Part shown: piece by piece, positions 1 through 8,261 of the stretch
How the letters are laid out: every line of letters begins with the position of its first letter
Numbering within the stretch: position 1 is the stretch's first letter
Source: Neobacillus novalis NBRC 102450
GTDB lineage: Bacteria > Bacillota > Bacilli > Bacillales > Cytobacillaceae
DNA: 64,000 nt
Assembly (NCBI RefSeq): GCF_001591805.1
Contig: NZ_BCVP01000005.1
Coordinates: forward strand, 124,001 to 188,000
Direction: 5' to 3'
The notes under the pieces: model-generated
Seen by the model: the letters and a program-made list of their open reading frames with translations, nothing else
Databases searched by the model: none
What the model was told of the DNA's origin: nothing
Position numbers and translations under genes: made by a program

Positions 1-211
1 TGATCGGATGATGGGCAATAATCAGCTGCACCTTTTTTTCAATCGCTTCGTCGATTACATTTTCGAGGACATCAAGGGCAATCATTATCCGCTCAATCTT
101 TTTGTTTAAACGGCCGATTTGTAAGCCAATTTTGTCCCCTTCCATCGCCAACCCTTTCGGTGAAAACTGTTCAAATAATTGAATGATTTCATGTCCATTA
201 GGATTTTTCAT
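1..211 (-). CDS. yqfO: Nif3-like dinuclear metal-centre protein, N-terminal part (cut by window edge)
   Basis: Only the first 70 codons are inside the window; the gene runs off its left end. The translation begins MKNPNGHEIIQLFEQF and reaches LIIAHHPI. The HHP step is the first metal-binding motif of the Nif3/YqfO family (DUF34), conserved proteins with an uncertain molecular role. The start overlaps the end of trmK by 14 bases, so the two are probably co-transcribed, as in B. subtilis. The C-terminal two thirds, including the inserted PII-like domain found in Bacillus members, cannot be seen. Confidence 0.88.
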   Translation of the reverse strand, partial: MKNPNGHEIIQLFEQFSPKGLAMEGDKIGLQIGRLNKKIERIMIALDVLENVIDEAIEKKVQLIIAHHPI

Positions 212-917
212 TTTCCAAAGCCTCCTCTACTAGTTTCATCTTATTGATTAGCTCTTGTTTCTTTTCGTTTGTTTCGGCAGTCTTGGCTGCCCCTTCAAGT
301 GCCCCGTAAATACGTTGCCAATTTTTCTTTTCTGCTGCCCATTTCTTCCTGAAGACCGCATCTTGTTTTTTTACAAGGAATGGCCCTAGTAAAAGCCCCA
401 TATCTACATTCGTTCTGTACGGCTTGTAAGGATCACCTTTTTCACCAATTAAAACCTCATAAATTTTTCCATCTTCCTCAATTATTTCTTCGGCAACAAG
501 CTCCCAGTTGTTGGCTAAAAACCATTTTCGAATCGATATCGCACTAAGATTCGGCTGGAGTACAAGCCGGTTGACCGAATCCAGCTTGTTTTTCCCATTT
601 TCTAAAATATTTTTAATTAAAGTGCCGCCCATGCCGGCGATGGTAATGCAATCCACTTCTCCCGGCTGAATCACTTCAAGACCGTCACCCATTCGTACAG
701 AAATAATATCAGATAACCCTTCTGACAAGACATTTCTTTCAGCCGATTGATAGGGGCCCACAGCCACTTCACCTGCAACGGCAAAGCGAATGCCGACATT
801 TTTCGCTAAGTAACAAGGCAAATAGGCATGGTCGGAGCCAATATCTGCAATTCTTGCTCCTTCAGTTACATATTTAGCCACCGTTGCCAACCGGACTGAT
901 AATTTATCTGTATTCAA
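198..917 (-). CDS. trmK: tRNA (adenine(22)-N1)-methyltransferase TrmK
   Basis: This SAM-dependent enzyme methylates N1 of A22 in tRNA. The Rossmann-type methyltransferase fold shows near the N-terminus as ADIGSDHAYLP (about residues 24-34), followed by the AGMGG motif around residue 95. Both are diagnostic of the TrmK/YqfN family, and the length (239 aa) is usual. I chose a TTG start at 917 because GTGGTGG sits five bases upstream. An in-frame GTG at 929 overlaps that ribosome binding site and is less likely. The stop overlaps the start of yqfO. Confidence 0.93.
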   Translation of the reverse strand: MNTDKLSVRLATVAKYVTEGARIADIGSDHAYLPCYLAKNVGIRFAVAGEVAVGPYQSAERNVLSEGLSDIISVRMGDGLEVIQPGEVDCITIAGMGGTLIKNILENGKNKLDSVNRLVLQPNLSAISIRKWFLANNWELVAEEIIEEDGKIYEVLIGEKGDPYKPYRTNVDMGLLLGPFLVKKQDAVFRKKWAAEKKNWQRIYGALEGAAKTAETNEKKQELINKMKLVEEALENEKS

Positions 918-951
918 AAATACCACCACTTCTTATGTATTTAGTTAGTAT

Positions 952-988
952 AAAAAAAGCCCTTTACAAATGCAAAGGACTTTTTTTT
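952..988 (-). terminator. Intrinsic terminator after cccA
   Basis: On the minus strand the stem AAAGTCCTTTG pairs with TAAAGGGCTTT around a short loop and is followed by a T-rich run. The repeat is nearly symmetrical, so it could also work in the other direction. Confidence 0.75.
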
Positions 989-992
989 ATTA

Positions 993-1358
993 TTACTTAA
1001 TTTTCGAAATCCAATCTGCCATTGCATCAACTTGATCTGCTGGTACTAGACCTGCCGGCATACCGGTTCCTTTTCCGTTAACAAGGATATCCTTGACTTC
1101 ATCTTTTGATAACCCAGTACCTTTTAATGAAGGTCCCACTACTCCTTGATACTCACCACCGTGGCAGTTAATACAACCGGCACTTTTATAAAGGTCCTCG
1201 GGCTTAGCGGATGCCACTTCTTCTGTTTTCGCACCGCCTGCTCCTTTTTCCTTAGCAACCTCTTTCATATCATTAAGACCTTTGAAAGACAAGATAAATA
1301 CCAGGACAATTCCAAAAACCAAAATGATAATGTAAGGAATAGCTGGATTTTTCTTCAT
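993..1358 (-). CDS. cccA: Cytochrome c-550, membrane-anchored
   Basis: A small c-type cytochrome carrying electrons at the outer face of the membrane. One membrane segment (residues 8-25) anchors the N-terminus, and a charged linker leads to the haem domain. The haem-binding motif CINCH is at residues 62-66, and the likely axial methionine is M100 in GTGMPAG. The length of 121 aa fits CccA, which also sits beside sigA in B. subtilis. It has its own terminator and an AT-rich upstream region, so it is probably a single-gene unit. Confidence 0.93.
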   Translation of the reverse strand: MKKNPAIPYIIILVFGIVLVFILSFKGLNDMKEVAKEKGAGGAKTEEVASAKPEDLYKSAGCINCHGGEYQGVVGPSLKGTGLSKDEVKDILVNGKGTGMPAGLVPADQVDAMADWISKIK

Positions 1359-1483
1359 AATAATACCTCCCTTATGTACGTAACTCTGTTAAATAAAAAA
1401 TCGTTTACAAACAACTACTATTTTACTTGAAAAAGAACAGAAGGAAAAGCCCTAAACTTATTTTATCACTATAATCTTTGTAA

Positions 1484-1531
1484 AAAAGAAAAAAGAGGCA
1501 GTATAATAAAAAATTATCTTTTCAGCCTCTT
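1484..1531 (-). terminator. Probable terminator after the acyl-CoA dehydrogenase gene
   Basis: The minus strand shows AAGAGGC and GCCTCTT arms around a 25-base AT-rich loop, followed by a run of T. The loop is long, so this is a weaker call than the other hairpins. Confidence 0.5.
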
Positions 1532-1553
1532 ATTATCTTCCCCTATTTAGTTA

Positions 1554-2693
1554 TTAACAACCAATTAATCGTGAAATAACCATTCGCTGAACTTCAGATG
1601 TTCCTTCACCAATTTCCAGCAGCTTCGCATCACGCATCATTCTCTCAACATGATATTCCTTCATATAGCCGTAACCGCCATGAATTTGGACGGCTTGGTC
1701 CGTCACTTCCATGCACATTTCTGAAGCATACAGCTTACACATGGCAGCTTCCTTTGAAAACGGTCTTCCCTGGTCTTTTAACCAGGCGGCCTTATACACC
1801 ATATTTCGTGCTAATTCAATTTTCATTGCCATATCGGCTAGCTTAAACTGAATCGCTTGAAAGGAGGAAATCGATTTACCGAACTGTTTCCGTTCCTTCG
1901 CATAGGCAAGGGCCTTTTCATACGCCCCCTGAGCAATCCCTACCGCCATTGCTCCAATCCCTATACGTCCGCCATCAAGTGTAATTAAAAACTGTCTAAA
2001 GCCCTCTCCACGCTTCCCTAAGAGGTTTTCCACAGGGACTCTTACATCCTCTAACACGAGTTCCGTTGTATTCGATGCATTCAAGCCCATTTTTTCATAG
2101 TTATCGATAACCGTAAATCCAGCCGTATTGGTAGGAACGATAATTGCCGTAATTTCCTTCTTCCCCTCCTTCTCGCCAGTTACAGCCGTGATTGCTAATT
2201 GATTTGCAAAGCTGGCATTGGTAATAAAACACTTATTACCATTAATAATAAATTCACCATTTTCCTCCTTTGCAGATGTTCTTGTTCCGCCGGCATCTGA
2301 ACCGGCATTCGGTTCAGTCAAACCAAAAGCACCAAAAGATTCTCCCGTACAAATCGGCGTTAAATATTTTTGCTTTTGCTCCTCTGTCCCAAACAAATAG
2401 AGCGGTGCCCCGCCTAAGGAAATATGGGCAGAGTAGGTAATGCCTGTCGAACCGCATGCTCTGCTTAATTCCTCTACTACAATAGCAAAGCTGACCGTAT
2501 CGGCACCGCCGCCGCCATATTCCTCAGGAAAAGGAAGCCCCATAATCCCCATCTCAGCCAATTTCTGAAAGATCTCCAATGGAAATTTCTTTGTTCGATC
2601 ACGATCTATGGCACCAGGTGCAACTTCTTCATCTGCAAACTGACGGATCATTCGTTTAATCATTTCCTGTTCAGAAGTTAAATCAAAATTCAT
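1554..2693 (-). CDS. Acyl-CoA dehydrogenase
   Basis: An FAD-dependent enzyme that introduces the 2,3 double bond in acyl-CoA thioesters, feeding electrons to ETF. The family layout is complete: an N-terminal helical domain, a beta domain with GAFGLTEPNAGSD near residue 130, and a C-terminal helical domain. Near the C-terminus the block EIGEGTSEVQR carries the expected catalytic glutamate (about residue 363). Length (379 aa) fits short-chain or branched-chain dehydrogenases; the exact substrate cannot be read. I prefer the ATG at 2693, six bases after AGGGGG, over the ATG at 2699 that touches it. A cre-like site overlaps the predicted transcription start, pointing to carbon catabolite control. 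This gene is not at this place in B. subtilis. Confidence 0.9.
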   Translation of the reverse strand: MNFDLTSEQEMIKRMIRQFADEEVAPGAIDRDRTKKFPLEIFQKLAEMGIMGLPFPEEYGGGGADTVSFAIVVEELSRACGSTGITYSAHISLGGAPLYLFGTEEQKQKYLTPICTGESFGAFGLTEPNAGSDAGGTRTSAKEENGEFIINGNKCFITNASFANQLAITAVTGEKEGKKEITAIIVPTNTAGFTVIDNYEKMGLNASNTTELVLEDVRVPVENLLGKRGEGFRQFLITLDGGRIGIGAMAVGIAQGAYEKALAYAKERKQFGKSISSFQAIQFKLADMAMKIELARNMVYKAAWLKDQGRPFSKEAAMCKLYASEMCMEVTDQAVQIHGGYGYMKEYHVERMMRDAKLLEIGEGTSEVQRMVISRLIGC

Positions 2694-2712
2694 TTCCATC
2701 CCCCTAGAGCAC

Positions 2713-2729
2713 TTTGTATACGCTTTCTT
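2713..2729 (-). promoter_or_regulatory. cre-like CcpA site at the acyl-CoA dehydrogenase promoter
   Basis: The minus-strand 17-mer AAGAAAGCGTATACAAA matches the B. subtilis cre consensus WTGNAANCGNWNNCWWW at every fixed position except the T. It lies just downstream of the -10 box over the predicted start of transcription, a position where CcpA binding represses. CcpA control of fatty-acid degradation genes is established in Bacillus. Confidence 0.55.
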
Positions 2730-2733
2730 TATT

Positions 2734-2763
2734 ATTATAAGAGTATTTATCCGGATTTCTCAA
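2734..2763 (-). promoter_or_regulatory. SigA-type promoter of the acyl-CoA dehydrogenase gene
   Basis: Reading the minus strand, TTGAGA (2758-2763) and TATAAT (2734-2739) are 18 bases apart. The start of transcription would fall near 2727, about 35 bases ahead of the start codon. Confidence 0.65.
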
Positions 2764-3010
2764 CATTTAAAAATTTTTAAAAATATAATATTATGCGAAT
2801 ATAATAAAAACAATTGAACCCTTCAAGAAATAAGAGGAAATTAATGAAGACTATTACAACTTGTAGAAAATGAATGCCATTTAATTCTTTTTCGCAAAAA
2901 TAAAAACCACTAAAAATTAAAAAGATTTCCCTTTGTCTATTTGCAAAGTGAAAGACAATTCAGTAAAATAACAGAAAGCGTACGCTTTGCTTTACCTAAT
3001 AAGTTTTGGC
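2764..3010. other. AT-rich intergenic stretch with a second cre-like palindrome
   Basis: No gene is visible between the acyl-CoA dehydrogenase promoter and the sigA terminator. At 2975-2988 there is a perfect 14-base palindrome, AAAGCGTACGCTTT. Within 2972-2988 it matches 15 of 17 positions of the cre consensus. It shares the AGAAAGCGTA core with the site at the promoter about 250 bases away, so a paired CcpA site is possible. The rest looks like plain AT-rich spacer. Confidence 0.4.
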
Positions 3011-3052
3011 AAAAAAAATAGTTCACCCCAATAAAGGAGTAAACTATTTTAT
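3011..3052 (-). terminator. Intrinsic terminator after sigA
   Basis: On the minus strand AAATAGTTTACTCC pairs with GGGGTGAACTATTT and is followed by a run of T. It ends the dnaG–sigA transcript ten bases past the sigA stop. Confidence 0.85.
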
Positions 3053-3062
3053 CTCGAGGTTT

Positions 3063-4190
3063 CTATTCCAAAAAGTCTTTAAGTCGTTTGCTCCGGCTTG
3101 GGTGACGCAATTTCCTTAATGCCTTCGCTTCAATTTGGCGGATACGCTCACGGGTTACACCGAAAACTTTTCCTACCTCTTCAAGGGTACGAGTCCGGCC
3201 ATCATCCAATCCAAAACGGAGGCGAAGTACGTTTTCTTCCCTGTCTGTTAACGTATCAAGGACATCTTCAAGCTGCTCTTTTAATAATTCATAAGCAGCA
3301 TGTTCAGAAGGTGATGTTGCATCCTGATCTTCAATAAAATCGCCAAGGTGTGAATCATCTTCTTCACCAATCGGTGTTTCAAGCGAGACTGGCTCTTGGG
3401 CAATTTTGAGGATTTCCCTTACCTTATCAGGTGTTAAATCCATATCTTCACCGATTTCTTCAGGTGTTGGTTCACGACCAAGATCCTGAAGCAATTGACG
3501 CTGAACGCGAATCAATTTATTAATGGTCTCAACCATATGCACAGGAATACGAATGGTCCTTGCTTGGTCTGCAATTGCACGGGTAATCGCCTGGCGGATC
3601 CACCACGTTGCATAAGTACTAAACTTAAAGCCTTTACGATAATCAAATTTCTCGACAGCTTTAATGAGTCCCATATTTCCTTCTTGAATTAAATCCAGAA
3701 ATAGCATTCCCCGGCCAACATAGCGTTTCGCTATACTTACAACAAGTCGCAGGTTTGCTTCAGCAAGACGGCGTTTTGCTTCCTCGTCGCCTTCTTCAAT
3801 GCGATTAGCCAGCTTGATTTCATCTTCAGCAGACAGCAAATCTACCCGGCCAATTTCTTTCAAGTACATACGAACGGGGTCGTTTATCTTTACGCCTGGC
3901 GGTACACTAAGATCGTTTAAATCAAATTCGTCATCTTCTTTTGCTAACTTTTTAACATCTGGATCTTCCTCGTCACTTTCTCCGACCAATTCAATCCCCT
4001 GATCACCTAAAAATTCTAAGAATTCATCCATTTGCTCAGATTCCAACTCAAAGTTTGCCATCTTTTCAGCAATATCATCGTAGGCAAGGACGCCGGTTTT
4101 TTTACCCAGTGCCGTTAACAGGTCTTTCACTTGTTCAAAAGTTAATTCATTCTCAACTTCTTTTGAACGAGCTGATTTTTCAGCAGCCAT
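3063..4190 (-). CDS. sigA: RNA polymerase primary sigma factor SigA (RpoD)
   Basis: The housekeeping sigma factor, 375 aa (B. subtilis SigA is 371). Region 1.1 and an acidic linker occupy residues 1-100. Region 2 is clear, with [20 protein letters not shown] and the -10 recognition helix [14 protein letters not shown]. Region 4.2 carries the -35 helix [17 protein letters not shown] near the C-terminus. The start is set by GGAGGGGCC ahead of the ATG. It follows dnaG by 43 bases, the conserved macromolecular-synthesis operon order. Confidence 0.99.
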   Translation of the reverse strand: MAAEKSARSKEVENELTFEQVKDLLTALGKKTGVLAYDDIAEKMANFELESEQMDEFLEFLGDQGIELVGESDEEDPDVKKLAKEDDEFDLNDLSVPPGVKINDPVRMYLKEIGRVDLLSAEDEIKLANRIEEGDEEAKRRLAEANLRLVVSIAKRYVGRGMLFLDLIQEGNMGLIKAVEKFDYRKGFKFSTYATWWIRQAITRAIADQARTIRIPVHMVETINKLIRVQRQLLQDLGREPTPEEIGEDMDLTPDKVREILKIAQEPVSLETPIGEEDDSHLGDFIEDQDATSPSEHAAYELLKEQLEDVLDTLTDREENVLRLRFGLDDGRTRTLEEVGKVFGVTRERIRQIEAKALRKLRHPSRSKRLKDFLE

Positions 4191-4233
4191 TTGGGGCCCC
4201 TCCTTCCAAAATCAAAGACAATTCCAATATAAT

Positions 4234-6087
4234 CTATAGCGATTTACGCAATTGATTGATTTCATTTCCAATTTTAGCAGCTCTAGTAAATTCACCTTGC
4301 CGCTCTGCTTCTTTTAGTTCCACTTCTTTTTCTTTTATCTTTAACAACTTTGGATAATTCAACACCTGTTTGATATAATCAGTTAATTCTTGATTGCTTA
4401 ACTCGTCATTAATCGGCATCATTTCAATGTTTGCAACCATTCTTCTAAGATTTCCATCTTGAATATAGGTTAAAAACGCACTAGTGTCAGGTTCTTGGTG
4501 TTCCTCATAAAATCCTAACAGATAGGTTATTATCGCCTGATGTTCATCAATATTGAACGTCTGACCCGCAAGTAAATCCTGAACCTTATAAGCCACATCG
4601 CGGTTTTTCAGCATATGGGCAATTAAACGCCTTTCTGCTGTATAATGTTTAGGCTTTAATGCGTTTGCTTGTTTTGCAATGACGAGAGGTTTATTAAGTG
4701 GTTCGTTTTTCCCAGTTGTTCTCCTTTTTTCAGCAAAGAATATCTGCTTCTGCTGCTGTTTTAAGGCATCCTGCGAAAGCGAAAGTTCTGCTGCAAGCTG
4801 CTGTTTTAAAGCATCCAGCGATAGCGAAAATTCTGCTGCAAGCTGCCTTAAGTAATGATCTCTTTCAACCGCTTTATCTAATTTGCTGATTTCTTTGATT
4901 ATGACTTCGATATAAGCAAGCCGATCTCCTTCAATCTGAAGATTTTTCCCTCTTCGAAAGTAAAGAAATTTAAAGGCCATCCAAGTTAAACTTGCACCTA
5001 TCACCCCATTGCGGAATTTTTCAGGGCCATTTTTTTTAATATAATCATCAGGATCCAGTCCATCAGCCATCATGGCAACCTTGATTTGAAAACCCGCATT
5101 GTTTAAGTGATTACCGGCACGGAACGCGGCTTCAATTCCCGCTTTATCAGAATCATAGCAAATGGTTACCGATTGGACGCTTTGACGTAAAAGGGCTATA
5201 TGATCATCTGTCAAGGATGTCCCCATTGTGGCAATACCATTCTCCACTCCAGAGCGGTCCGCGGCGATGCAGTCGGCAAAGCCTTCAAATAAAACAGCAT
5301 GCTGCATTTTTTTTATGCTTGGTTTAGCTAAATGATAATTATATAAAATTTTGCTTTTATTAAAGATTGCTGTTTCGGGACTATTTAAATATTTTGGCTC
5401 ATCAAGCCCTAGTGATCTCCCTGAAAAAGCAATCGTTTTGCCATTTCGGTCATGTATCGGAAACATAATTCGATCCCTGAAGCGATCAAAATAGGTCCCG
5501 TCCCTCTCGCGCTTAATAATCAAGCCGGCATGCTCCATCCATTCAGGTGAAAAATCCCTTTTAGAAAGGAATTTATACACAAAATCCCATGAATTTAACG
5601 AATAGCCAATTTGAAACTTATCGATTGACTCGCGGGTAAAGCCTCTCTCCAGCAAATACTCTAAAGCATGCTGGCCTTCTTTTGTATTTACCAGTAAGTG
5701 ATGGTAGAATTTCCCTAACAATTCATGCGCATCATGCATGGCTTGAAATTCTTTGGAAACTTTTTTCTCACCAAGCGACGATGACAAATTAATCTCCAGG
5801 TCAATATTTACCTTCGCTGCCAGCTTAATGGCTGCTTCTTGAAAGGAGATTCCTTCTAGCTCCATTAAAAAAGAAAAAACATTTCCCCCAGCTCCGCAGC
5901 CAAAGCAGTGGAAAATTTGTTTGTCGGGTGATACTGAAAAAGATGGGGTGCTTTCTCCATGGAAAGGACATAATCCGAAGTAATTTCGCCCCTGTTTTTT
6001 CAGTTGAACATAGTCACTGATTATCTCGACAATATCAACAGTCTGACGAATTCGATCGATTTTTTCTTCGGCAATACGGTCTGCCAT
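4234..6087 (-). CDS. dnaG: DNA primase DnaG
   Basis: Makes the RNA primers for DNA replication. The N-terminal zinc-binding domain shows CPFH and CFGCG (residues 41-65). The TOPRIM catalytic core follows, with LFEGFADCIAADRSG and CYDSDKAG holding the metal-binding acidic residues. The C-terminal helical domain binds the DnaB-type helicase. At 617 aa it is slightly longer than the B. subtilis enzyme (603). The extra length is at least partly a tandem duplication of 15 residues in the linker near residue 420. It is the first gene of the dnaG–sigA pair. Confidence 0.98.
   Translation of the reverse strand: MADRIAEEKIDRIRQTVDIVEIISDYVQLKKQGRNYFGLCPFHGESTPSFSVSPDKQIFHCFGCGAGGNVFSFLMELEGISFQEAAIKLAAKVNIDLEINLSSSLGEKKVSKEFQAMHDAHELLGKFYHHLLVNTKEGQHALEYLLERGFTRESIDKFQIGYSLNSWDFVYKFLSKRDFSPEWMEHAGLIIKRERDGTYFDRFRDRIMFPIHDRNGKTIAFSGRSLGLDEPKYLNSPETAIFNKSKILYNYHLAKPSIKKMQHAVLFEGFADCIAADRSGVENGIATMGTSLTDDHIALLRQSVQSVTICYDSDKAGIEAAFRAGNHLNNAGFQIKVAMMADGLDPDDYIKKNGPEKFRNGVIGASLTWMAFKFLYFRRGKNLQIEGDRLAYIEVIIKEISKLDKAVERDHYLRQLAAEFSLSLDALKQQLAAELSLSQDALKQQQKQIFFAEKRRTTGKNEPLNKPLVIAKQANALKPKHYTAERRLIAHMLKNRDVAYKVQDLLAGQTFNIDEHQAIITYLLGFYEEHQEPDTSAFLTYIQDGNLRRMVANIEMMPINDELSNQELTDYIKQVLNYPKLLKIKEKEVELKEAERQGEFTRAAKIGNEINQLRKSL
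4753..4842. repeat. 45-bp tandem duplication inside dnaG
   Basis: Two adjacent 45-base units (4753-4797 and 4798-4842) differ at only a few bases. They encode LAAEFSLSLDALKQQ and LAAELSLSQDALKQQ, so the reading frame is kept. The unit falls in the linker ahead of the helicase-binding domain. Confidence 0.85.
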
Positions 6088-6632
6088 GAAAACAACTCCA
6101 TTTATACTACAGGTATTCGGCAGAAACTAATTAAATCCCTGCAAATTTCGACAATTTTTTTTAATTCTGTCCTGAATCCGCCCCAGGTCCTCCATGTATG
6201 TCGTAATATCTCCTTTACCCTAATGGTTCTTGATGAATCGGTCTGAGGCAACTTTCCTGAATCAACATATTTCCAGGCTGCATATGTATTCTTGTCTTTC
6301 ATATGTGATCGCAGGAAACAGCAAACAGCACTACAAGGAAAAATGAGAAGCAACTTCGACAAAAATCGTCGGAATGTTTTTTACTTAAGTATTAATTCTA
6401 CATCACTCCGCATATTCCTTCTTAATGAGTTAACTTTTATAAAAGGATTTATGTCGAATTTTTTTGGGACTTTTAAGGGGTCCCTGCCTTGACATCTAAC
6501 AATAAATAGTTTATTCGTTCACATCCAACTCTAAACCTAAAAAGATACATTTTTATCACAATTTTTTATTATAGTATATTAATTATCATTTTGCCATAAC
6601 TTTTTTCAATATTATTCTTTTTTCTTTTTCAT
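6088..6632. other. Intergenic stretch upstream of dnaG with no recognisable gene
   Basis: This 545-base gap lies where B. subtilis has yqxD between dnaG and yqfL. Open frames of 86 codons (minus) and 66 codons (plus) exist, but they lack family resemblance and good ribosome binding sites. The part next to dnaG should hold the operon promoter; TATAAA at about 6101-6106 (minus strand) is a possible -10 but no clear -35 goes with it. The region 6480-6630 is very AT-rich. Confidence 0.5.
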
Positions 6633-6662
6633 TGAAAAACACATAATCGAATGATTATGTGT
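6633..6662 (-). terminator. Intrinsic terminator after yqfL
   Basis: A perfect 10-base stem, ACACATAATC with GATTATGTGT around a four-base loop, is followed by TTTTTC on the minus strand. The stem begins inside the stop codon region of yqfL. Confidence 0.88.
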
Positions 6663-7471
6663 TAAGGTCTGCCTTTTTGAATATAATTTAGAATGACATT
6701 TGCCGTTTCTTCCACTGCTTTATTTGTAACATCAATAACTGGGCAATTAATTTTTTTCACAACATTTTCGAAAAAGGCTAATTCTTCTTTAATCCGCTCG
6801 ATTTTCGCGTAACTCGCCTGATCATTTAAACCTAAAGATAATAAGCGTTCCCGTCTAATATTGTTTAGTTTTTCGGGGCTTATTTTGAGACCAAAGCATT
6901 TTTCAATGGGAACTTTATAAAGTTCTTCGGGCGGGTCGACCTCTGGGACTAGCGGGACATTCGCTACCTTTAAGCGCTTATGTGCCAAATACTGTGATAA
7001 TGGCGTTTTCGAGGTTCTTGAGACCCCAATCAAAACAATGTCTGCTTTTAATATACCTCTTGGGTCACGGCCATCATCATATTTGACTGCAAATTCGATT
7101 GCTTCCACTTTTTTGAAATATTCCTCATCAAGTTTCCTGACAAGGCCTGGTTCACATAAAGGCGCCTTCCCGCTGAAAACTTGAATCTGATCTATGATTG
7201 GACCGATTAAGTCAACGGCTAGTATCCCTTCCTTTTTTGCTCTCTCCTTCATATATGTACGCATTTCAGGTTTAACTAGTGTAAAGGCAATCATCCCTTT
7301 ATCCAGTGACACTAGCGATAATACCTCATCAATATGTTCATTGTCTTCTACATATGGAAACGTTTTTAACTTCATCCCTGCGCCATTGAACTGGCTGACG
7401 GCAGCTTTTGTAACTAATTCAGCTGTCTCACCGACTGAATCAGAGACAACATAAATGATTGGTAAACTCAT
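6662..7471 (-). CDS. yqfL: Pyruvate, phosphate dikinase regulatory protein (kinase/phosphorylase, DUF299)
   Basis: Bifunctional serine/threonine kinase and phosphorylase of the PPDK/PEP synthase regulatory family, which uses ADP to inactivate and phosphate to reactivate its target. The P-loop-like nucleotide-binding motif GVSRTSKT is at residues 149-156, and the N-terminal [11 protein letters not shown] is also typical. Length of 269 aa is normal. It sits 29 bases after ccpN, the same pairing as in B. subtilis, where YqfL affects CcpN-dependent repression of gluconeogenesis. The start follows GAGGGAGA. Confidence 0.94.
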   Translation of the reverse strand: MSLPIIYVVSDSVGETAELVTKAAVSQFNGAGMKLKTFPYVEDNEHIDEVLSLVSLDKGMIAFTLVKPEMRTYMKERAKKEGILAVDLIGPIIDQIQVFSGKAPLCEPGLVRKLDEEYFKKVEAIEFAVKYDDGRDPRGILKADIVLIGVSRTSKTPLSQYLAHKRLKVANVPLVPEVDPPEELYKVPIEKCFGLKISPEKLNNIRRERLLSLGLNDQASYAKIERIKEELAFFENVVKKINCPVIDVTNKAVEETANVILNYIQKGRP

Positions 7472-7500
7472 TCTCCCTCAACAACTCCTCATATCCTAGT

Positions 7501-8133
7501 TTATTCATCGCCTAACGACACAAACGCTTTTGTGATGTTTGTTTTCGTTACTCTGCCAATTACCTCGAAACCTTTGTCTGATTTCTTAACTACCGGCAAG
7601 GCATCTATTTGCTTTTCAATCAATTTTTTAGCGATATCAATTAATAAATCTTCTCGTTCACACATGGCTATATTTGGCATCCTTGTCATAATGATATTGA
7701 CTGGAATCGTTGTAAGCTCCTGTTTCCCGATACTTGCCCGAAGGAGATCCTTTCTGGACAATACACCAACTAAAATTGTGTTTTGATCGACTACAAACAA
7801 TGTTCCTACATCTTCAAGGAACATGGTACAAATAGCATCATATACAGAAACATTTTCATTAACTACAACGGGAATGGATTGATAATCCTTTACATAAATT
7901 TTTTGCAGGTTTTCTGTTAACAGCTGAACCCCAGACTTACCCGTATAAAAATAGCCGACACGCGGCCTTGCATCTAGAAAACCTGCCATCGTTAAAATGG
8001 CAAGATCCGGTCTTAATGTCGCTCTTGTCAAACCTAGTTGATCAGCAATTTGCTCTCCAGTAATCGGCCCATTTTCCTTTACAATGTCCAATATATGCTC
8101 TTGGCGTTTAGTCAGTTCGATTGTTCTCACCAC
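7501..8133 (-). CDS. ccpN: Gluconeogenesis repressor CcpN
   Basis: Transcriptional repressor of gluconeogenic genes. The N-terminal 60 residues form a DeoR-like winged helix (ITGEQIADQLGLTRATLRPDL). Residues 80-205 hold two CBS domains, with TRMPNI and IDALPVV typical of the nucleotide-sensing modules. At about 210 aa it matches B. subtilis CcpN closely. The start is GTG; two adjacent GTG codons (8133 and 8130) are possible and AAGGTGG overlaps them. It forms a likely operon with yqfL. Confidence 0.95.
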   Translation of the reverse strand: MVRTIELTKRQEHILDIVKENGPITGEQIADQLGLTRATLRPDLAILTMAGFLDARPRVGYFYTGKSGVQLLTENLQKIYVKDYQSIPVVVNENVSVYDAICTMFLEDVGTLFVVDQNTILVGVLSRKDLLRASIGKQELTTIPVNIIMTRMPNIAMCEREDLLIDIAKKLIEKQIDALPVVKKSDKGFEVIGRVTKTNITKAFVSLGDE

Positions 8134-8188
8134 CTTAAAATACCGATATTTGCATTTAAATTATTCTGAAGACCTAATAAAGTCATAC

Positions 8189-8206
8189 TATAATAGAATT
8201 ATTATA
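8189..8206. promoter_or_regulatory. AT-rich inverted repeat upstream of ccpN
   Basis: TATAATA and TATTATA form a perfect 7-base inverted repeat around GAAT, about 55 bases upstream of the ccpN start. It could be a -10 region readable on both strands or an operator of Fur/PerR shape. The sequence alone does not decide. Confidence 0.3.
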
Positions 8207-8223
8207 ACCTATATAGCCTTCAT

Positions 8224-8261
8224 TTTAAAAGAAAACCCGCCGGATGGCGGGTTTCTTTTAA
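8224..8261 (-). terminator. Intrinsic terminator after glyS
   Basis: AAAAGAAACCCGCC and GGCGGGTTTTCTTTT form a strong GC stem around a four-base loop on the minus strand, overlapping the glyS stop codon. Confidence 0.85.

Noticed and set aside
2869..2887. FadR-like operator near the acyl-CoA dehydrogenase gene
   Set aside because: TGAATG is present, but the second half differs too much from TGAATGANTANTCATTCA to support a site.
6102..6362. 86-codon minus-strand frame between dnaG and yqfL
   Set aside because: No family likeness, no ribosome binding site, and composition rich in Trp, Cys and Arg unlike the neighbouring genes; treated as chance.
6460..6490. GGGAC/GTCCC hairpin taken as a terminator
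   Set aside because: The T-run precedes the stem on the plus strand and no T-run follows it on either strand, so it does not fit an intrinsic terminator.
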